Part shown: positions 1 through 9,637 of the stretch, piece after piece
Numbering within the stretch: position 1 is the first letter of the stretch
Layout of the letters: every line of letters starts with the position of its first letter
NCBI GenBank assembly: GCA_022796475.1
Contig: JAAWIS010000004.1
Location: forward strand, 1-64,000
Reading direction: 5' to 3'
Length of the DNA stretch: 64,000 bases
Source: Lachnospiraceae bacterium
GTDB lineage: Bacteria; Bacillota; Clostridia; Lachnospirales; Lachnospiraceae
Translations under genes and position numbers: made by a program
The notes under the pieces: model-generated
Databases searched by the model: none
Told to the model about the DNA's origin: nothing
What the model saw: the letters and a program-made list of their open reading frames with translations, nothing else

Positions 1-228
1 TTTGGTTGCAGTTTCTGCGGCCATCTGAGCTGCATATGGAGTAGATTTTCTTGAACCTCTAAATCCCAGACCACCAGCACTTGCCCAAGATAAGGCATTT
101 CCCTGCGCATCTGTTAAAGTCACGATAGTGTTATTAAAAGATGACTGGATATGTGCTTGTCCGCGTTCAACGTTTTTCTTTACACGCTTTTTTGTCACTT
201 TCTTAGCAGTGGACACTTTTTTAGCCAT
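1..228 (-). CDS. rpsK: Small ribosomal subunit protein S11 (3' end outside window)
   Basis: Partial gene: the first 76 codons are present and the C-terminal half lies beyond the left edge. The reading frame from the ATG at 228 begins [18 protein letters not shown] and continues through the S11 core with [19 protein letters not shown] and [18 protein letters not shown]11 sits on the platform of the 30S subunit and contacts 16S rRNA near the E and P sites. It lies 100 bp downstream of rpsM on the same strand, the usual alpha-operon order. The ORF track misses it because no stop codon falls in the window. Confidence 0.95.
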   Translation of the reverse strand, partial: MAKKVSTAKKVTKKRVKKNVERGQAHIQSSFNNTIVTLTDAQGNALSWASAGGLGFRGSRKSTPYAAQMAAETATK

Positions 229-328
229 TTTAAACTAACCTACTTTCTGAATATTCATGAATCGTTTTTCCTGTTTTTAAAACATATAAATCCGATTCGC
301 ACTTCTGGTTACATCTGTTTCTTACTGA

Positions 329-697
329 TTATTTCTTCTTATTTGCTACAGTCTTTCTGGGGCCTTTACGTGTTCTTGCATTGGTCTTCGTCTTCTGACC
401 GCGAACCGGAAGGCTTTTTCTGTGACGAATTCCGCGGTAGCAGCCGATTTCCTGTAATCTCTTAATGTTCAACGCAATTTCTCTTCGTAAATCACCTTCT
501 ACCATCTGAGAATCTGCAATAATCGTTGCCAGCTTCTTTACTTCGTCATCTGTTAAATCCTTAACACGTGTATCCGGATTTACTCCAGCTTCTTTGAGAA
601 TACGGTTGGAACTTGATCTACCGATTCCGTAGATGTAAGTTAACCCGATCTCAACACGTTTTTCTCTTGGTAAATCAACGCCTGCAATACGAGCCAT
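329..697 (-). CDS. rpsM: Small ribosomal subunit protein S13
   Basis: 122 aa, full length for S13. It starts [21 protein letters not shown] and ends with the basic tail ([14 protein letters not shown]) that reaches toward the P-site tRNA. The helix-two-turn-helix part is visible as [18 protein letters not shown]13 forms part of the 30S head and contacts L5 across the subunit bridge. It follows rpmJ in transcription order and precedes rpsK. A good AGGAGG-type site lies just upstream of the ATG. Confidence 0.97.
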   Translation of the reverse strand: MARIAGVDLPREKRVEIGLTYIYGIGRSSSNRILKEAGVNPDTRVKDLTDDEVKKLATIIADSQMVEGDLRREIALNIKRLQEIGCYRGIRHRKSLPVRGQKTKTNARTRKGPRKTVANKKK

Positions 698-721
698 CGT
701 TTTTACTCCTCCTAAAAATTT

Positions 722-835
722 TTAACCTTGTCTCTGTTTATGCTTCGGATTTTCGCAAATTACTCTGATACTGCCTTTTCGCTTTATGATTTTGCACTTT
801 TCGCAAATCGGTTTTACAGAACTTCTAACTTTCAC
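722..835 (-). CDS. rpmJ: Large ribosomal subunit protein L36
   Basis: Found by hand: 37 aa, below the ORF-track cutoff. Translation from the GTG at 835 reads [20 protein letters not shown] and ends NPKHKQRQG. The four zinc ligands of the zinc-binding L36 type are present (CEKC, a later Cys, and His in NPKH). The start is GTG, with GGAGAAT upstream. L36 sits near the L6/L16 region of the 50S subunit. It lies between infA and rpsM, its normal Firmicute position. Confidence 0.95.
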   Translation of the reverse strand: MKVRSSVKPICEKCKIIKRKGSIRVICENPKHKQRQG

Positions 836-914
836 AGTAATTCTCCTTTCTTGCCATAATCACAAAGTTGCTAAAACATTATACCAAAAACTCCAAAATA
901 ATGCAAGCACTTTT

Positions 915-1133
915 TTACTTATCCCGCCAAATAATCCGGCCTTTGGATAAGTCATAGGGTGACATTTCCAGGGTAACCTTATCACCCGGCAAAATCCGGA
1001 TATAATTCATACGCAGCTTTCCGCTGATATGGGCTAATACCTGATGACCATTTTCCAGCTCTACCTGGAACATAGCATTCGGTAACTTCTCAACTACAGT
1101 TCCTTCAATTTCAATTACATCTGCTTTCGACAT
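915..1133 (-). CDS. infA: Translation initiation factor IF-1
   Basis: 72 aa, exactly the family length. It is a single OB fold ([22 protein letters not shown] at the start, GRIIWRDK at the end) that binds the 30S A site during initiation. Its ribosome binding site AAGGAGG and its first 23 bases lie inside the 3' end of the upstream KOW-protein gene, so the two are probably translationally coupled. Confidence 0.97.
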   Translation of the reverse strand: MSKADVIEIEGTVVEKLPNAMFQVELENGHQVLAHISGKLRMNYIRILPGDKVTLEMSPYDLSKGRIIWRDK

Positions 1134-1422
1134 TCCTTTTCATACCTCCTTGCTGTGAAAACTGCTTTTGTGAATCTAAAAATCTGCGGACTTCTTCATC
1201 CGTTACAGTTTTCTCTTGTTTCAGCTTATGCTTCAGCGCCTGATCCTTTGGATCCTGAAGCTGCACATGCTTCTTCTTTTTTCGTTTTGGCCATCCCACG
1301 GTACGGGTTTTGCCGTCCGTCAGACTAACATATTCACCGTCTGCTTTTATTATGATATAAAGCCGGCCCTTATCATGGCCTGCAAGGCTTCTTGCCAGGC
1401 AGCCTGGTTCCAATTCCTTCAT
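1111..1422 (-). CDS. KOW-domain RNA-binding protein (L14e/L6e/L27e-like)
   Basis: 103 aa. The N-terminal half is a KOW-type SH3 fold: [20 protein letters not shown] followed by [23 protein letters not shown]. The rest is a charged helical tail. Small KOW proteins at this position between map and infA are typical of Clostridia and resemble archaeal/eukaryotic L14e-type proteins. A role in ribosome binding or assembly is inferred from the fold and the operon, not shown. The 3' end overlaps infA by 23 bp and carries the infA ribosome binding site. No standard bacterial ribosomal protein matches it. Confidence 0.85.
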   Translation of the reverse strand: MKELEPGCLARSLAGHDKGRLYIIIKADGEYVSLTDGKTRTVGWPKRKKKKHVQLQDPKDQALKHKLKQEKTVTDEEVRRFLDSQKQFSQQGGMKRNVESRCN

Positions 1423-1476
1423 CTACCAAGACCCTTTCCTGCATTCGAATCACAAGGTTTCCAAAACTGTCCTGAA

Positions 1477-2229
1477 TCAGTAGTACAATGACAAAATTTC
1501 CGGTTCACCTTCTGTAATCAGAATGGTGTTTTCATAATGGGCAGAAAGGGAACCGTCGTCAGTTACTACCGTCCAGTTATCTTCCAGCCATGAAACATCG
1601 TAACGGCCTGCATTAATCATCGGCTCCACTGCCAGAGTCATACCTGGCCTTAAACGAACGCCCCTGCGTTTCCGGGAAAAATTCGGTACTTCCGGATCTT
1701 CATGAAGATGGGAACCGATTCCATGTCCTACCAGGTCCCGAACTACTCCAAATCCAAAGCTTTCTGCATAAGACTGAATCGCAGCAGAGATATCATTTAA
1801 ATGATTTCCAGCTTTTGCAAACTTAATCCCTTCAAAAAAACATTGTTTCGTTACAGTGAGCAATTGCTCTGCCTCCTGGGAAATCTCACCGATTCCATAC
1901 GTTCTGGCAGCATCCGAATGGTATCCCTTATAAATTACCCCTGCATCCAAACTCACAATGTCCCCTTCCTTCAGCAGCCGGTGCTTTTTCGGAATTCCGT
2001 GAACTACCTCATCATTAACTGACACACAGATGGATGCCGGATAACCATTGTAATTTTTAAAGGATGGGATACAGCCATAGCTTCTGATCATATGATCTCC
2101 TAATTGATCTACCTCAAAAGTAGACATCCCAGGCTTCAATGCTTTCCCCAATTCATCGAGGACAGAGGCAAGAATCTTGCCTGCCTCCCGCATTAATTCA
2201 ATCTCTCTTTCTGATTTGATGGATACCAT
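1477..2229 (-). CDS. map: Methionine aminopeptidase, type I
   Basis: 250 aa, the usual size for a class Ia enzyme without the N-terminal zinc finger. It removes the initiator methionine from nascent proteins using two metal ions. Metal ligands are visible: Asp in VSLDAGVIYKGYHSDAARTY (two Asp), His in GHGIGSHLHEDPEVPNF, Glu in LAVEPM, and Glu in HYENTILITE. It lies 3 bp downstream of adk on the same strand, the conserved secY-adk-map order. The start ATG (MVSIKSEREIELMREAG) abuts the adk stop, suggesting coupling. Confidence 0.97.
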   Translation of the reverse strand: MVSIKSEREIELMREAGKILASVLDELGKALKPGMSTFEVDQLGDHMIRSYGCIPSFKNYNGYPASICVSVNDEVVHGIPKKHRLLKEGDIVSLDAGVIYKGYHSDAARTYGIGEISQEAEQLLTVTKQCFFEGIKFAKAGNHLNDISAAIQSYAESFGFGVVRDLVGHGIGSHLHEDPEVPNFSRKRRGVRLRPGMTLAVEPMINAGRYDVSWLEDNWTVVTDDGSLSAHYENTILITEGEPEILSLYY

Positions 2230-2232
2230 ACG

Positions 2233-2877
2233 TTATGCTCCCAAAACCTTTACAATATCTTGGAATACCTGTTCCATATCCTGAGTCCCATCTACCTCTG
2301 CCAGAACACCTTCCTTATTATAATAGTCGATCAAAGGCTGCGTCTGATCGTGGTATACCGTTAAACGCTTCTGAACGGTTTCCGGCTTATCATCATCCCG
2401 CAGAATCAGTTTTTCGCCGCAGGTATCACAGATATTTTCCTGCTTGGGCGCATTAAACACAATGTGATACGTAGCGCCGCATCCTACACAGGCTCTTCTT
2501 CCGGACATACGGTTAACAATGTTCTCATCTGGTACATCTACATTTACCGCATAATCAATCTTCTCGCCTCTTTCCAAAAGAGCGGCAGTTAAGCTCTCAG
2601 CCTGGGGAATCGTCCTTGGAAATCCATCTAATACATAGCCATTTTTGCTGTCATCTTGTGAAATCCGGTCTAACAGCATACCGATGGTTACTTCATCCGG
2701 AACTAACTGTCCCTGATCCATGTAAGATTTTGCTTTCAGCCCCAGTTCTGTCCCTGCCTTGATATTAGCACGGAAGATATCCCCAGTAGAAATATGAGGG
2801 ATCTGATACTTTGCAGCAATTTTTTTTGCCTGGGTTCCTTTTCCGGCGCCTGGCGCACCCAACATAATAAGCTTCAT
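2233..2877 (-). CDS. adk: Adenylate kinase, zinc-binding long form
   Basis: 214 aa. It interconverts ATP plus AMP with two ADP. The P-loop [10 protein letters not shown] is at residues 7-16. The LID domain (about residues 125-160) carries a Cys4 zinc site (CVGCGATYH ... CDTCG), as is common in Gram-positive enzymes. Conserved DGFPRT and RxxGRR-type arginines are present. It lies downstream of secY after a 173-bp spacer with a hairpin, and just upstream of map. Confidence 0.97.
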   Translation of the reverse strand: MKLIMLGAPGAGKGTQAKKIAAKYQIPHISTGDIFRANIKAGTELGLKAKSYMDQGQLVPDEVTIGMLLDRISQDDSKNGYVLDGFPRTIPQAESLTAALLERGEKIDYAVNVDVPDENIVNRMSGRRACVGCGATYHIVFNAPKQENICDTCGEKLILRDDDKPETVQKRLTVYHDQTQPLIDYYNKEGVLAEVDGTQDMEQVFQDIVKVLGA

Positions 2878-2905
2878 ATAACAGTTCCTCCTCTTTATAC
2901 TCCAA

Positions 2906-2930
2906 AAGCACCCTCTAAATGAGAGTGCTT
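2906..2930 (-). terminator. Hairpin with T-run in the secY-adk spacer (possible attenuator)
   Basis: On the minus strand the sequence reads AAGCACTCTC, loop ATTT, AGAGGGTGCTT, then TTTGG. The stem has about nine pairs with one mismatch and a short T tract. It could terminate part of the ribosomal transcript or lower expression of adk-map relative to secY. It could also be a processing site. Confidence 0.45.
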
Positions 2931-3050
2931 CCTGGTCAGTCCAAGAGCAAATCAGACGGTTTTACTGCCTTTTCATTTCCCCGTCCCGGGTGCATCCGGC
3001 CCCTTATTTCCCTGGCTTTTGATACACTCTGCTGCCCTAAAACTTCCACT

Positions 3051-4364
3051 TTAGTCATTTAAGAATCCTTTGTAATTCCGTACCAGCATTTTTGACTCAA
3101 TCGATTTAATGGTTTCCAGAACAACGCTGACAATAATAATCAGTGATGTTCCTGAAAAGGAAATCCGGCTGATACTGAAAATGCCAGAAAACGCAATGGG
3201 AACCACCGCTACAACCGTCAAAGCGGCTGCACCGATAAATACAATATAATTCAGAATTTTTTCCAAATAATCGGAAGTAGGTTTACCGGGACGAATTCCT
3301 GGGATAAAGCCGCCCTGCTTCTTCATGTTATTTGCAACTTCTAAGGGATTAAAGGTAATCGATGTGTAAAAGTATGCAAATAAAATCAGCAGTACAATAT
3401 AAATGATTAACCCGATGGAGTAAATTGGCCGCTCAGGAACCAGCCAATTTCCGGTATTTAAAAACATTAAAATTTTGCCACCAATAGAACCTTGGTTTAC
3501 CTGCATAAACTGCCCGATAATAACTGGGAATGACATAATTGAGGATGCAAAGATAACTGGCATTACACCTGCCGTATTAACCTTTAACGGAATATGGGAA
3601 GATTGTCCGCCTACCATCTTGCGTCCCTGCATTTTTTTGGAATACTGAACCGGAATTCTTCTTTCCGCATCATTTAAAACAATTACATATACTACCATAG
3701 CAATGATAACTGCCAAAATGATAATCACGGAAACTACAGCCACCGGTACTTTTTTCCCCTGTATAAATCGTGTAAATAAGGTAACGCCGTCATTGGGAAC
3801 ACTGGAAATAATGTTGAATAACAGTACAATAGAAATACCGTTTCCTACGCCTTTTTCCGTAATCTGCTCTCCAATCCACATCAGGAATGCACTTCCTGCT
3901 GTCATACAGCTGATTGCCGTTATTACACTCCATACGTTATAGTCAATCAGAAAACCCTGTCTTCCAAAACCGATAGCCATTGCAGACGACTGTAACAATG
4001 CAAGAGCAACCGTTACATAGCGGGTATATTCCAGAATCTTTTTCCTTCCGTCCTCGCCGTCCTTCTGCATTTCTTCCAGCTTTGGAATTGCAATCGTAAG
4101 CAACTGCATGATGATGGATGAGGTAATATACGGAGTGATGCTCAGCGCCAGAATTGACATCTGCTCAAAAGAGCTTCCAGTCATGGCATTAAAGAATCCC
4201 AAAGCATCCCCTGCCTGTTCAAAAAAGTTTTTTAAATAATTAGGGTCTACACCGGGAATCGGAAGCTGGGAACCAAACCGAATCACCAGAAGCATCATAA
4301 AGGTGTAAAGGAGACCCTTGCGGATTTCCTTCACCTTAAATGCATTACGAATCGTTTGAAACAT
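3051..4364 (-). CDS. secY: Preprotein translocase subunit SecY
   Basis: 437 aa with ten predicted membrane helices, normal for SecY. It is the channel of the SecYEG translocon in the cytoplasmic membrane. Recognisable parts are the N-terminal MFQTIRNAFKVKEIRKGLLYT, the plug/TM2 region (PGVDPNYLKNFF ... SITPYITSSIIMQLL) and the cytosolic loop PVQYSKKMQGRK. It starts 1 bp after the rplO stop, the conserved spc-operon arrangement. Confidence 0.98.
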   Translation of the reverse strand: MFQTIRNAFKVKEIRKGLLYTFMMLLVIRFGSQLPIPGVDPNYLKNFFEQAGDALGFFNAMTGSSFEQMSILALSITPYITSSIIMQLLTIAIPKLEEMQKDGEDGRKKILEYTRYVTVALALLQSSAMAIGFGRQGFLIDYNVWSVITAISCMTAGSAFLMWIGEQITEKGVGNGISIVLLFNIISSVPNDGVTLFTRFIQGKKVPVAVVSVIIILAVIIAMVVYVIVLNDAERRIPVQYSKKMQGRKMVGGQSSHIPLKVNTAGVMPVIFASSIMSFPVIIGQFMQVNQGSIGGKILMFLNTGNWLVPERPIYSIGLIIYIVLLILFAYFYTSITFNPLEVANNMKKQGGFIPGIRPGKPTSDYLEKILNYIVFIGAAALTVVAVVPIAFSGIFSISRISFSGTSLIIIVSVVLETIKSIESKMLVRNYKGFLND

Positions 4365-4365
4365 A

Positions 4366-4806
4366 TTAGATCACCTCGCAGGTTCCACCTAAAGCTTCGA
4401 TTTTAGCTTTTGCACCTTCACTGAAGGCATTTACTTTAACAGTCAGCTTTTTGGTTAATTCTCCGTTTCCAAGGATCTTAACACCATCATATACATTTTT
4501 AATGATGCCGTTCTCCAGCAGAGTTTCTACGGTAACTACGGTATCACTGTCAAATCTCTCTAATGCGCTAACGTTAACACCTACAATTGTTTTAGAATTG
4601 CGGTTGGTGAAGCCTCTCTTGGGCAGACGTCTGTATAACGGCATCTGACCACCTTCAAATCCTGCCCTTGTTGCCCCGGAACGGGCCTTCTGGCCTTTGT
4701 GGCCTTTACCGGCAGTTTTTCCGTTGCCGGATCCATGTCCGCGGCCTCTTCTGAAATTATCACTGTGCTTAGAACCTTCGGCTGGTCTTAAATTAGATAA
4801 CTCCAT
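4366..4806 (-). CDS. rplO: Large ribosomal subunit protein L15
   Basis: 146 aa. It has the glycine/arginine-rich N-terminus of L15 ([42 protein letters not shown]) and the C-terminal folded domain ending [14 protein letters not shown] 50S protein involved in late assembly. Its position between rpmD and secY is the standard one. Confidence 0.97.
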   Translation of the reverse strand: MELSNLRPAEGSKHSDNFRRGRGHGSGNGKTAGKGHKGQKARSGATRAGFEGGQMPLYRRLPKRGFTNRNSKTIVGVNVSALERFDSDTVVTVETLLENGIIKNVYDGVKILGNGELTKKLTVKVNAFSEGAKAKIEALGGTCEVI

Positions 4807-4823
4807 ATCTGCACCTACCTTTC

Positions 4824-5006
4824 CTAGATTTCTTCAACTTCCACTAAGTGGCGAACTCTCTGAATCATACCTCTAACAGCGCCGTTATCCGGCATCTCAA
4901 CTGTTTTATGCAGCTTCTTTAACCCAAGTGCCTCAACAGTTGCTCTCTGCTTTGGAATTGCACCGATAGGGGATTTTACTAAGGTGATTTTTAATTTCTC
5001 TGCCAT
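4824..5006 (-). CDS. rpmD: Large ribosomal subunit protein L30
   Basis: 60 aa, full length for bacterial L30. The sequence [20 protein letters not shown] followed by [15 protein letters not shown] is diagnostic. It lies between rpsE (12 bp upstream) and rplO (17 bp downstream). Confidence 0.97.
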   Translation of the reverse strand: MAEKLKITLVKSPIGAIPKQRATVEALGLKKLHKTVEMPDNGAVRGMIQRVRHLVEVEEI

Positions 5007-5018
5007 TTTCTTATCCTC

Positions 5019-5531
5019 CTATTCGCTTAAAATATCTTCCACAGATTTGCCCCGCAGCTTTGCAACCTCATCCGGAGTCTTTAAGGAAGTAAGTCCCTGG
5101 ATGGTAGCTAAAACTACATTGGTCTTGTTATTAGAACCTAAGGACTTGGTACGGATATTCTTAATCCCAGCCAGCTCCACAACGGCACGAACCGGACCGC
5201 CTGCAATAATACCAGTACCTTCAGGAGCTCTCTTTAACAGAACATTTGCACTGCCAAACTTTCCAAAGAAATCATGAGGAATACTGTTGTTTTCGTCCAT
5301 TGGAATCTCTACCAGATTCTTGGCTGCTGCCTCTTTTCCTTTGCGGATTGCCTCCGGAACTTCGCCTGCCTTGCCAAGACCTGCACCTACGTGGCCGTTG
5401 CCGTCACCTACTACTACCAGAGCGGAAAATCTCATGGTACGTCCACCTTTTACGGTTTTGCTAACTCGTTTGATTGCCACTACTCTGTCAGTAAGTTCTA
5501 ACTGGCTGGCATCAATAATTGTACGCTTCAT
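5019..5531 (-). CDS. rpsE: Small ribosomal subunit protein S5
   Basis: 170 aa. It contains the N-terminal double-stranded-RNA-binding-like domain ([34 protein letters not shown]) and the C-terminal S5 domain ([19 protein letters not shown]). S5 lies at the mRNA entry and decoding region of the 30S subunit and influences accuracy. Part of the spc operon, between rplR and rpmD. Confidence 0.97.
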   Translation of the reverse strand: MKRTIIDASQLELTDRVVAIKRVSKTVKGGRTMRFSALVVVGDGNGHVGAGLGKAGEVPEAIRKGKEAAAKNLVEIPMDENNSIPHDFFGKFGSANVLLKRAPEGTGIIAGGPVRAVVELAGIKNIRTKSLGSNNKTNVVLATIQGLTSLKTPDEVAKLRGKSVEDILSE

Positions 5532-5548
5532 GCTTGTTCTCCTCTCTA

Positions 5549-5917
5549 CTAGAATTTCAGACCAGCCTCACGGGCTGCATCTGCTAATGCCTGAATCTTT
5601 CCATGGTAAAGGAAGCCGCCTCTGTCAAATACAACTTCCTCAATCCCTTTCTCTAATGCTCTCTTGGCAATTACAGTACCGACATAAGCGGCAGCAGCAA
5701 CGTTATTGGTTTTTTCCAACTCAGCCTTTACTGCCTTCTCTGCTGTTGAAGCAGCAGCCAACGTACATCCTACTGTATCGTCAATAATTTGAGCATACAT
5801 ATGATTATTGCTTCTGAACACTGCCAGACGCGGACGATTTGCAGTACCTGCAAAACGATTACGCAATCTCATGTGCTTTTTAACGCGAACTTCGCTTCTT
5901 GACTGTTTGCTAACCAT
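5549..5917 (-). CDS. rplR: Large ribosomal subunit protein L18
   Basis: 122 aa. L18 binds 5S rRNA together with L5. Conserved stretches are [30 protein letters not shown] and the C-terminal [20 protein letters not shown]. Standard order rplF-rplR-rpsE. Confidence 0.97.
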   Translation of the reverse strand: MVSKQSRSEVRVKKHMRLRNRFAGTANRPRLAVFRSNNHMYAQIIDDTVGCTLAAASTAEKAVKAELEKTNNVAAAAYVGTVIAKRALEKGIEEVVFDRGGFLYHGKIQALADAAREAGLKF

Positions 5918-5934
5918 CTTTACACTCTCCTTAT

Positions 5935-6477
5935 TTATTTCTTACCAGTCTTACCAACTTTGCGCCGGATTACTTCATCAGCATACTTGATACCTTTGCC
6001 CTTATACGGCTCTGGTCTTCTCTTATCTCTGATTTCCGCAGCATACTGACCGACTTTTTCTTTGCTGATACCCTTAACGATGATCTTGTTCTGTCCCTCT
6101 AATACGGTTTCGATCCCTTCCGGATCTGCCATTTCAACCTGGTGAGAGTAACCCAGGTTCAGAACTAAGGTTTTACCCTGCTTTGCAGCACGGTAACCAA
6201 CACCGTTTACTTCCAGCACCTTCTGATATCCTTCGGTAACACCGTGAACCATGTTATTAATCAAGGTTCTGGTAAGACCGTGTAAAGATTTCATTCTCTT
6301 TAAGTCATTTGGCCTGGTTACTATAATATGGCCATCCTTCTCTTCGATGGACAGCTCAGGGGCCAGCTCTCTTTCAAGCGTTCCCTTAGGACCTTTTACA
6401 GTCACTTTATTGTTTTCTGCAATCGTAACCGTTACTCCGGCTGGGATTGCAACTGGCATTTTTCCGATACGTGACAT
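5935..6477 (-). CDS. rplF: Large ribosomal subunit protein L6
   Basis: 180 aa. It starts [18 protein letters not shown] and ends with the conserved [19 protein letters not shown] segment. L6 is a two-domain 50S protein near the factor-binding site. The 237-bp spacer upstream of its start, toward rpsH, holds two copies of the palindromic repeat described below, whereas most genes in this operon are separated by 12-25 bp. Confidence 0.97.
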   Translation of the reverse strand: MSRIGKMPVAIPAGVTVTIAENNKVTVKGPKGTLERELAPELSIEEKDGHIIVTRPNDLKRMKSLHGLTRTLINNMVHGVTEGYQKVLEVNGVGYRAAKQGKTLVLNLGYSHQVEMADPEGIETVLEGQNKIIVKGISKEKVGQYAAEIRDKRRPEPYKGKGIKYADEVIRRKVGKTGKK

Positions 6478-6572
6478 GCCTTTTTCCTCCTACTTAAATT
6501 TTCGGAAAGCCCGCCTGGGGGCTTTCTGTTTTCAGTTGCGCTGAATATTTGATTCTCAAATTACGGCTTTCC

Positions 6573-6601
6573 CACTAAGCTCGATACTACCTCGCTAAGT
6601 G
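6573..6601. repeat. Imperfect palindromic repeat, copy 1 (rpsH-rplF spacer)
   Basis: A 29-base unit with arms cactaagctcg and cctcgctaagtg around the middle atacta. The ends pair (CACT with AGTG, AGC with GCT) with one central A/A mismatch. It is identical in sequence to copy 2, 105 bp away, and closely similar to three copies at 12.0-12.2 kb. Confidence 0.8.
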
Positions 6602-6677
6602 CCTTTGGTATGTTCGCTCAACTAAACTCAGCTCTCGCCTTTGGCTCGGCTTCCTTAAGGTTCGCGAACGGCTTTCG

Positions 6678-6706
6678 CACTAAGCTCGATACTACCTCGC
6701 TAAGTG
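6678..6706. repeat. Imperfect palindromic repeat, copy 2 (rpsH-rplF spacer)
   Basis: Identical 29-base unit to copy 1. It is preceded by cgaacggctttcg, a flank shared with copy 5 (cgaacggctttca). It ends 9 bp before the rpsH stop codon on the + strand, so it is transcribed just after rpsH. Confidence 0.8.
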
Positions 6707-6714
6707 CTCAATGC

Positions 6715-7116
6715 CTACCAAACGAATGCTAATACTTCGCCGCCTACTCCTAGCTGACGTGCTTCCTTATCGGTGATAACGCCCTGGTTGGTGGAAATAA
6801 TAGCAATTCCCAAACCGCCTAATACTTTCGGCAGTTCTTCTTTATTTGCATATACACGCAAGCCAGGTTTGGAAATACGTTTAATTCCGGAAATGATCTT
6901 TTCATTTTTATCTTTTCCGTATTTTAATGCAATGCGGATGGTATTGAAACCACCGTCTTCAACGATATCATATTTCTTAATGTATCCTTCCTTCACCAGG
7001 ATATCGGCAATCGCCAGCTTCATCTTGGAAGAAGGTACATCTACTGTATCATGTTTCGCAGTATTTGCATTACGGATTCTTGTAAGCATATCTGCAATCG
7101 GATCACTCATAGTCAT
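6715..7116 (-). CDS. rpsH: Small ribosomal subunit protein S8
   Basis: 133 aa from the ATG at 7116 ([18 protein letters not shown]). The ORF track runs 22 codons further upstream, but the strong AAGGAGG site lies directly before this ATG and S8 proteins normally begin at SDPIADML. S8 binds the central domain of 16S rRNA and in other bacteria can repress the spc operon. The C-terminus [20 protein letters not shown] with [10 protein letters not shown] is typical. Confidence 0.96.
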   Translation of the reverse strand: MTMSDPIADMLTRIRNANTAKHDTVDVPSSKMKLAIADILVKEGYIKKYDIVEDGGFNTIRIALKYGKDKNEKIISGIKRISKPGLRVYANKEELPKVLGGLGIAIISTNQGVITDKEARQLGVGGEVLAFVW

Positions 7117-7250
7117 GGTGGTTGTGTCCTCCTTGTTTTTTAATTCTCTAACTATAATCGCTCTCTGCAAGTTGGCTGCCAAATCGGGGCAGATTCACGG
7201 GAGCTAAATGCAGCTCTCATTTCCGTCTTGGCATCGTTAAGTGCCTTCGA

Positions 7251-7436
7251 TTACCAGCTTGCTTTTTTTACACCTGGGATCTGGCCTTTGTATGCCAGTT
7301 CGCGGAAGCAGATACGGCAGATACCATATTTTCTCAAATAAGCATGTGGACGACCGCAGATTCTGCAACGGTTATATTCTCTGGTAGAGAATTTAGCAGG
7401 ACGCTGCTGCTTAATCTTCATTGAAGTTTTAGCCAT
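7251..7436 (-). CDS. rpsN: Small ribosomal subunit protein S14, zinc-ribbon type
   Basis: 61 aa, the short zinc-binding (type Z) S14. Two CxxC pairs are visible ([15 protein letters not shown], then [12 protein letters not shown]). It binds the 30S head. The gene lies between rplE and rpsH, as is usual in Firmicutes. The 134-bp spacer to rpsH contains a short gagct/agctc inverted repeat. Confidence 0.97.
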   Translation of the reverse strand: MAKTSMKIKQQRPAKFSTREYNRCRICGRPHAYLRKYGICRICFRELAYKGQIPGVKKASW

Positions 7437-7452
7437 GGATAACTCCTCCTAA

Positions 7453-7992
7453 TTATTTAGCAAATGGCATATTAAATAATGTCAAAAGTTCACGAGCTTC
7501 TTCATCAGTCTTTGCAGTGGTAACAAAAACAACATCCATACCTCTTACCTTATCGATTTTGTCATACTCGATTTCCGGGAAGATTAATTGCTCTTTGATG
7601 CCCAGAGCATAGTTGCCTCTGCCGTCAAATGCGTTAGGATTTACGCCGCGGAAGTCACGTACACGCGGCAGCGCCAGGTTAATCAGGCGGTCAGCGAATT
7701 CATACATTCTCTCGCCTCTTAACGTTACCTTACAGCCGATTGCCATACCTTCACGAATCTTAAAGTTTGCAACAGATTTTTTTGCCTTAGTGGTAACTGC
7801 CTTCTGTCCGGAGATAATCTCCAAATCCCTTACGGCAGAATCCAGAACCTTGGCATTGTCTTTTGCCTCGCCAACGCCCATATTAATAACAATCTTCTCA
7901 AGCTTCGGCACTTCCATGATATTTTTATATCCAAATTTCTTCATCAGAGCGTCTACCATTTCGTTCTGATAAGCTTCTTTTAATCTAGCCAA
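7453..7992 (-). CDS. rplE: Large ribosomal subunit protein L5
   Basis: 179 aa. L5 binds 5S rRNA and forms an intersubunit bridge with S13. Conserved stretches: [38 protein letters not shown] and [17 protein letters not shown]. Normal length and position between rplX and rpsN. Confidence 0.97.
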   Translation of the reverse strand: MARLKEAYQNEMVDALMKKFGYKNIMEVPKLEKIVINMGVGEAKDNAKVLDSAVRDLEIISGQKAVTTKAKKSVANFKIREGMAIGCKVTLRGERMYEFADRLINLALPRVRDFRGVNPNAFDGRGNYALGIKEQLIFPEIEYDKIDKVRGMDVVFVTTAKTDEEARELLTLFNMPFAK

Positions 7993-8013
7993 TTTCGTTC
8001 CTCCTCTCCCTGA

Positions 8014-8319
8014 TTAGTCAATTACCTTACCGGTTGCTTTGGCAACACGAACCTTCTTGCCATCCTGAACGGTAAAGCCTACGCGGGTTGCTTTCCCGTC
8101 AACTACCAGCATAACATTAGAGATGTCGATTGGGGCTTCTTTCGATACAATACCGCCCTGAGGCATAGCAGCATTTGGTTTGGAATGCTTTGTAACCATA
8201 TTGCAGCCTTCTACTAAAATCTTGCCGGTTTTTGTATCTACATGAAGGACCTTGCCCTGCTTATCTTTATCTTTTCCTGCGATGATTTTTACTAAATCGT
8301 CTTTTCTGATCTTATGCAC
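8014..8319 (-). CDS. rplX: Large ribosomal subunit protein L24
   Basis: 101 aa using the GTG at 8319 (VHKIRKDDLVKIIAGKDKDK). The ORF-track ATG at 8361 would overlap rplN, has no ribosome binding site, and adds a non-homologous N-terminus. AAGGGGG lies 8 bases before the GTG. The KOW motif of L24 is the DDLVKIIAGKDKDKQGKVL segment. L24 is an early 50S assembly protein near the exit tunnel. Confidence 0.93.
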   Translation of the reverse strand: MHKIRKDDLVKIIAGKDKDKQGKVLHVDTKTGKILVEGCNMVTKHSKPNAAMPQGGIVSKEAPIDISNVMLVVDGKATRVGFTVQDGKKVRVAKATGKVID

Positions 8320-8332
8320 AGTGGATACCCCC

Positions 8333-8701
8333 TTATAATACTTCCGGAGCCAGGGAAACAATCTTCATAAACTGCTTCTCTCTTAACTCTCTTGCTACCG
8401 GCCCAAAGATACGAGTTCCTCTTGGGGTCTTATCATCTTTGATGATAACTGCAGCGTTCTCATCGAATTTGATATAAGAACCATCTTTTCTATGAGCGCC
8501 TTTTACAGTACGAACAACAACGGCTTTTACCACATCGCCCTTCTTTACAACGCCGCCTGGTGTTGCATCTTTAACGGAAGCTACAATGATATCGCCGATA
8601 TTTGCATATCTTCTGGTTGAACCGCCCATAACACGGATGCACAGGAGTTCCTTTGCACCGGTATTGTCGGCAACCTTAAGTCTGGTTTCCTGCTGAATCA
8701 T
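8333..8701 (-). CDS. rplN: Large ribosomal subunit protein L14
   Basis: 122 aa, exactly the family length. It begins [20 protein letters not shown] and contains [16 protein letters not shown] and the C-terminal [21 protein letters not shown]14 forms intersubunit bridges and is the docking site for ribosome silencing factor RsfS. It lies between rpsQ and rplX. Confidence 0.97.
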   Translation of the reverse strand: MIQQETRLKVADNTGAKELLCIRVMGGSTRRYANIGDIIVASVKDATPGGVVKKGDVVKAVVVRTVKGAHRKDGSYIKFDENAAVIIKDDKTPRGTRIFGPVARELREKQFMKIVSLAPEVL

Positions 8702-8725
8702 ACCTGATACTCCTTCCTGAATTAA

Positions 8726-8980
8726 TTATCTGGCTTTCTCGATAATCTCAACCAATCTCCATCTTTTATCTTTCGATAAGGGTCTGGTTTCCATTACTTT
8801 AACGGTATCGCCAATGCCGCATTCGTTCTTTTCGTCATGGGCCTTTAATTTATACGTTCTCTTTACGATTTTACCAATCAAAGGATGCTTTACGTGGTCT
8901 TCAATGGCTACAACTATGGTTTTATCCATTTTGTCGCTTACAACCTTACCGATACGCACTTTTCTTAAATTTCTTTCCAC
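8726..8980 (-). CDS. rpsQ: Small ribosomal subunit protein S17
   Basis: 84 aa OB-fold protein ([20 protein letters not shown], then [11 protein letters not shown] and [18 protein letters not shown]). It binds the 5' domain of 16S rRNA. Standard order rpmC-rpsQ-rplN. Confidence 0.97.
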   Translation of the reverse strand: MERNLRKVRIGKVVSDKMDKTIVVAIEDHVKHPLIGKIVKRTYKLKAHDEKNECGIGDTVKVMETRPLSKDKRWRLVEIIEKAR

Positions 8981-9003
8981 GGTAACTGTTCTCCTTTCCC
9001 AAT

Positions 9004-9210
9004 TTAAGCCAGTTTTGTTTTCTCAGCGATAACAGTCTGGATACGGGCAATGTTCTTACGAACTTCTTTAATTCTGCTGGTGTTATCTAACTGATTGGTT
9101 GCATTCTGGAATCTTAAGTTAAACAGTTCCTTCTTGGCAGCAACTAATTCTTCATTTAACTCTGCTGCAGTCTTTGCCTTTAAATCTTCAACATATTTAT
9201 TCGTTTTCAC
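9004..9210 (-). CDS. rpmC: Large ribosomal subunit protein L29
   Basis: 68 aa from the GTG at 9210 (read as [19 protein letters not shown]). The ORF track starts three codons earlier at another GTG, but AAGGCGG lies at proper distance from the 9210 start and related L29 proteins begin MKTN. The protein is two helices ([20 protein letters not shown]) at the exit-tunnel rim near the trigger factor and SRP site. The start overlaps the rplP stop by 14 bp. Confidence 0.93.
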   Translation of the reverse strand: MKTNKYVEDLKAKTAAELNEELVAAKKELFNLRFQNATNQLDNTSRIKEVRKNIARIQTVIAEKTKLA

Positions 9211-9637
9211 TGTTATCACCGCCTTCTAAGTCTGCTTTAGAAACGATCTTGCACTTGCAGGGTAATTTATGCATAGCAAGACGTAATGCTTCACGAGCTG
9301 TTTCCTCTGGTACGCCAGCGATCTCAAACATAACACGGCCTGGCTTAACAACTGCTACCCAGTACTCTAAGGAACCCTTTCCGGAACCCATACGGGTTTC
9401 AGCAGGCTTTGCAGTAACCGGTTTATCCGGGAAAATCTTAATCCAAACTTTACCGCCACGCTTAATGAAACGAGTCATGGCAACACGGGCTGCTTCGATC
9501 TGGTTGGATTTAATCCAGCATGGCTCTGCAGCAACCAAACCATATTCACCATTTGTAATCTTATTACCTCTTAAGGCCTTTCCAGCCATGCTTCCACGGA
9601 ACTGTTTACGACGCTTAACTCTTTTAGGCATTAACAT
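9197..9637 (-). CDS. rplP: Large ribosomal subunit protein L16
   Basis: 146 aa. It begins [20 protein letters not shown] and includes [20 protein letters not shown] and the conserved [20 protein letters not shown] loop. L16 contacts the A-site tRNA elbow. Its ATG overlaps the rpsC stop by one base (TAATG), a sign of translational coupling. Confidence 0.97.
   Translation of the reverse strand: MLMPKRVKRRKQFRGSMAGKALRGNKITNGEYGLVAAEPCWIKSNQIEAARVAMTRFIKRGGKVWIKIFPDKPVTAKPAETRMGSGKGSLEYWVAVVKPGRVMFEIAGVPEETAREALRLAMHKLPCKCKIVSKADLEGGDNSENE

Noticed and set aside
5246-5787. Overlapping + strand ORFs opposite rpsE and rplR (up to 166 aa)
   Set aside because: Shadows of highly biased ribosomal codons; compositions are not protein-like.
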